Source: Chloroflexota bacterium
GTDB taxonomy: Bacteria; Chloroflexota; Anaerolineae; Anaerolineales; Villigracilaceae
Direction of reading: 5' to 3'
Length of the DNA stretch: 5,312 nucleotides
Assembly (NCBI GenBank): GCA_016875755.1
Contig: VGOX01000196.1
Location: 1-5,312 of the forward strand
Each line of letters starts with the position of its first letter. Positions within the stretch are counted from its first letter, which is position 1. Below, piece by piece: positions 5,261 to 5,312 of the stretch. The position numbers and the translations under genes are program-made. The notes beneath the pieces were generated by a model. It worked only from the letters and a program-made list of their open reading frames with translations, did not search any database and was not told the origin of the DNA.

Positions 5261-5312
5261 GCAGATTTGTTCGCGTAAAAAACGACGGGCTTTTTGAATG
5301 TTAGAATGCTTT

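Noticed and set aside
5277..5295. Possible intrinsic terminator after the 26-codon ORF
   Set aside because: A-run, CGACGGGC and T-run give only A-T pairing at the base. The GC-rich part has no complementary left arm nearby, so no stable stem forms.

Overview
The window is bacterial chromosomal DNA of mixed base composition. It has two long minus-strand DNA-metabolism genes, one plus-strand AAA-type ATPase gene, and a long noncoding tail. The partial helicase-like protein at the left edge and the stand-alone RecD2 would fit Chloroflexota (Anaerolineae-like), but this is an impression from protein style, not a demonstrated placement. No rRNA, tRNA, CRISPR array, transposase or integrase was seen.

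Layout: (1) 1-492, minus strand, the N-terminal 164 codons of a protein that runs off the left edge, probably a large superfamily 1 helicase/AAA protein. It has a good ribosome binding site and an extended -10 promoter. (2) 493-703, an intergenic stretch ending in a perfect 19-bp hairpin (675-716) that covers the annotated start codon of the next gene. (3) 704-1864, plus strand, an ATPase of the AAA_14/DUF4143 type with Walker A, Walker B, winged-helix and PD-(D/E)XK-like motifs. A degenerate copy of the hairpin arm lies just after its stop codon. (4) 1865-2099, a convergent intergenic gap with no clear terminator. (5) 2100-4325, minus strand, a complete RecD2-type 5'-3' helicase (741 aa), probably translated from a leaderless mRNA. 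(6) 4326-5179, about 850 bases without a convincing gene. It holds an inverted repeat over the recD2 promoter and an array of TTTCCCACG motifs in two 33-35-bp tandem units and further copies, ending in a 9-bp inverted repeat. (7) 5180-5260, plus strand, a 26-residue hydrophobic, cationic small ORF with a very good Shine-Dalgarno, flanked and crossed by hairpins.

The genes do not form an operon. The two minus-strand genes are separated by the plus-strand ATPase gene, which has its own boundaries and looks like an insertion between unrelated neighbours. RecD2 and the left-edge protein both appear to act on nucleic acid. The ATPase is of a family with no settled function. The most interesting signals are the ATPase gene bounded at both ends by related hairpin sequence, the TTTCCCACG array shared with the recD2 promoter, and the unlisted 26-codon ORF.
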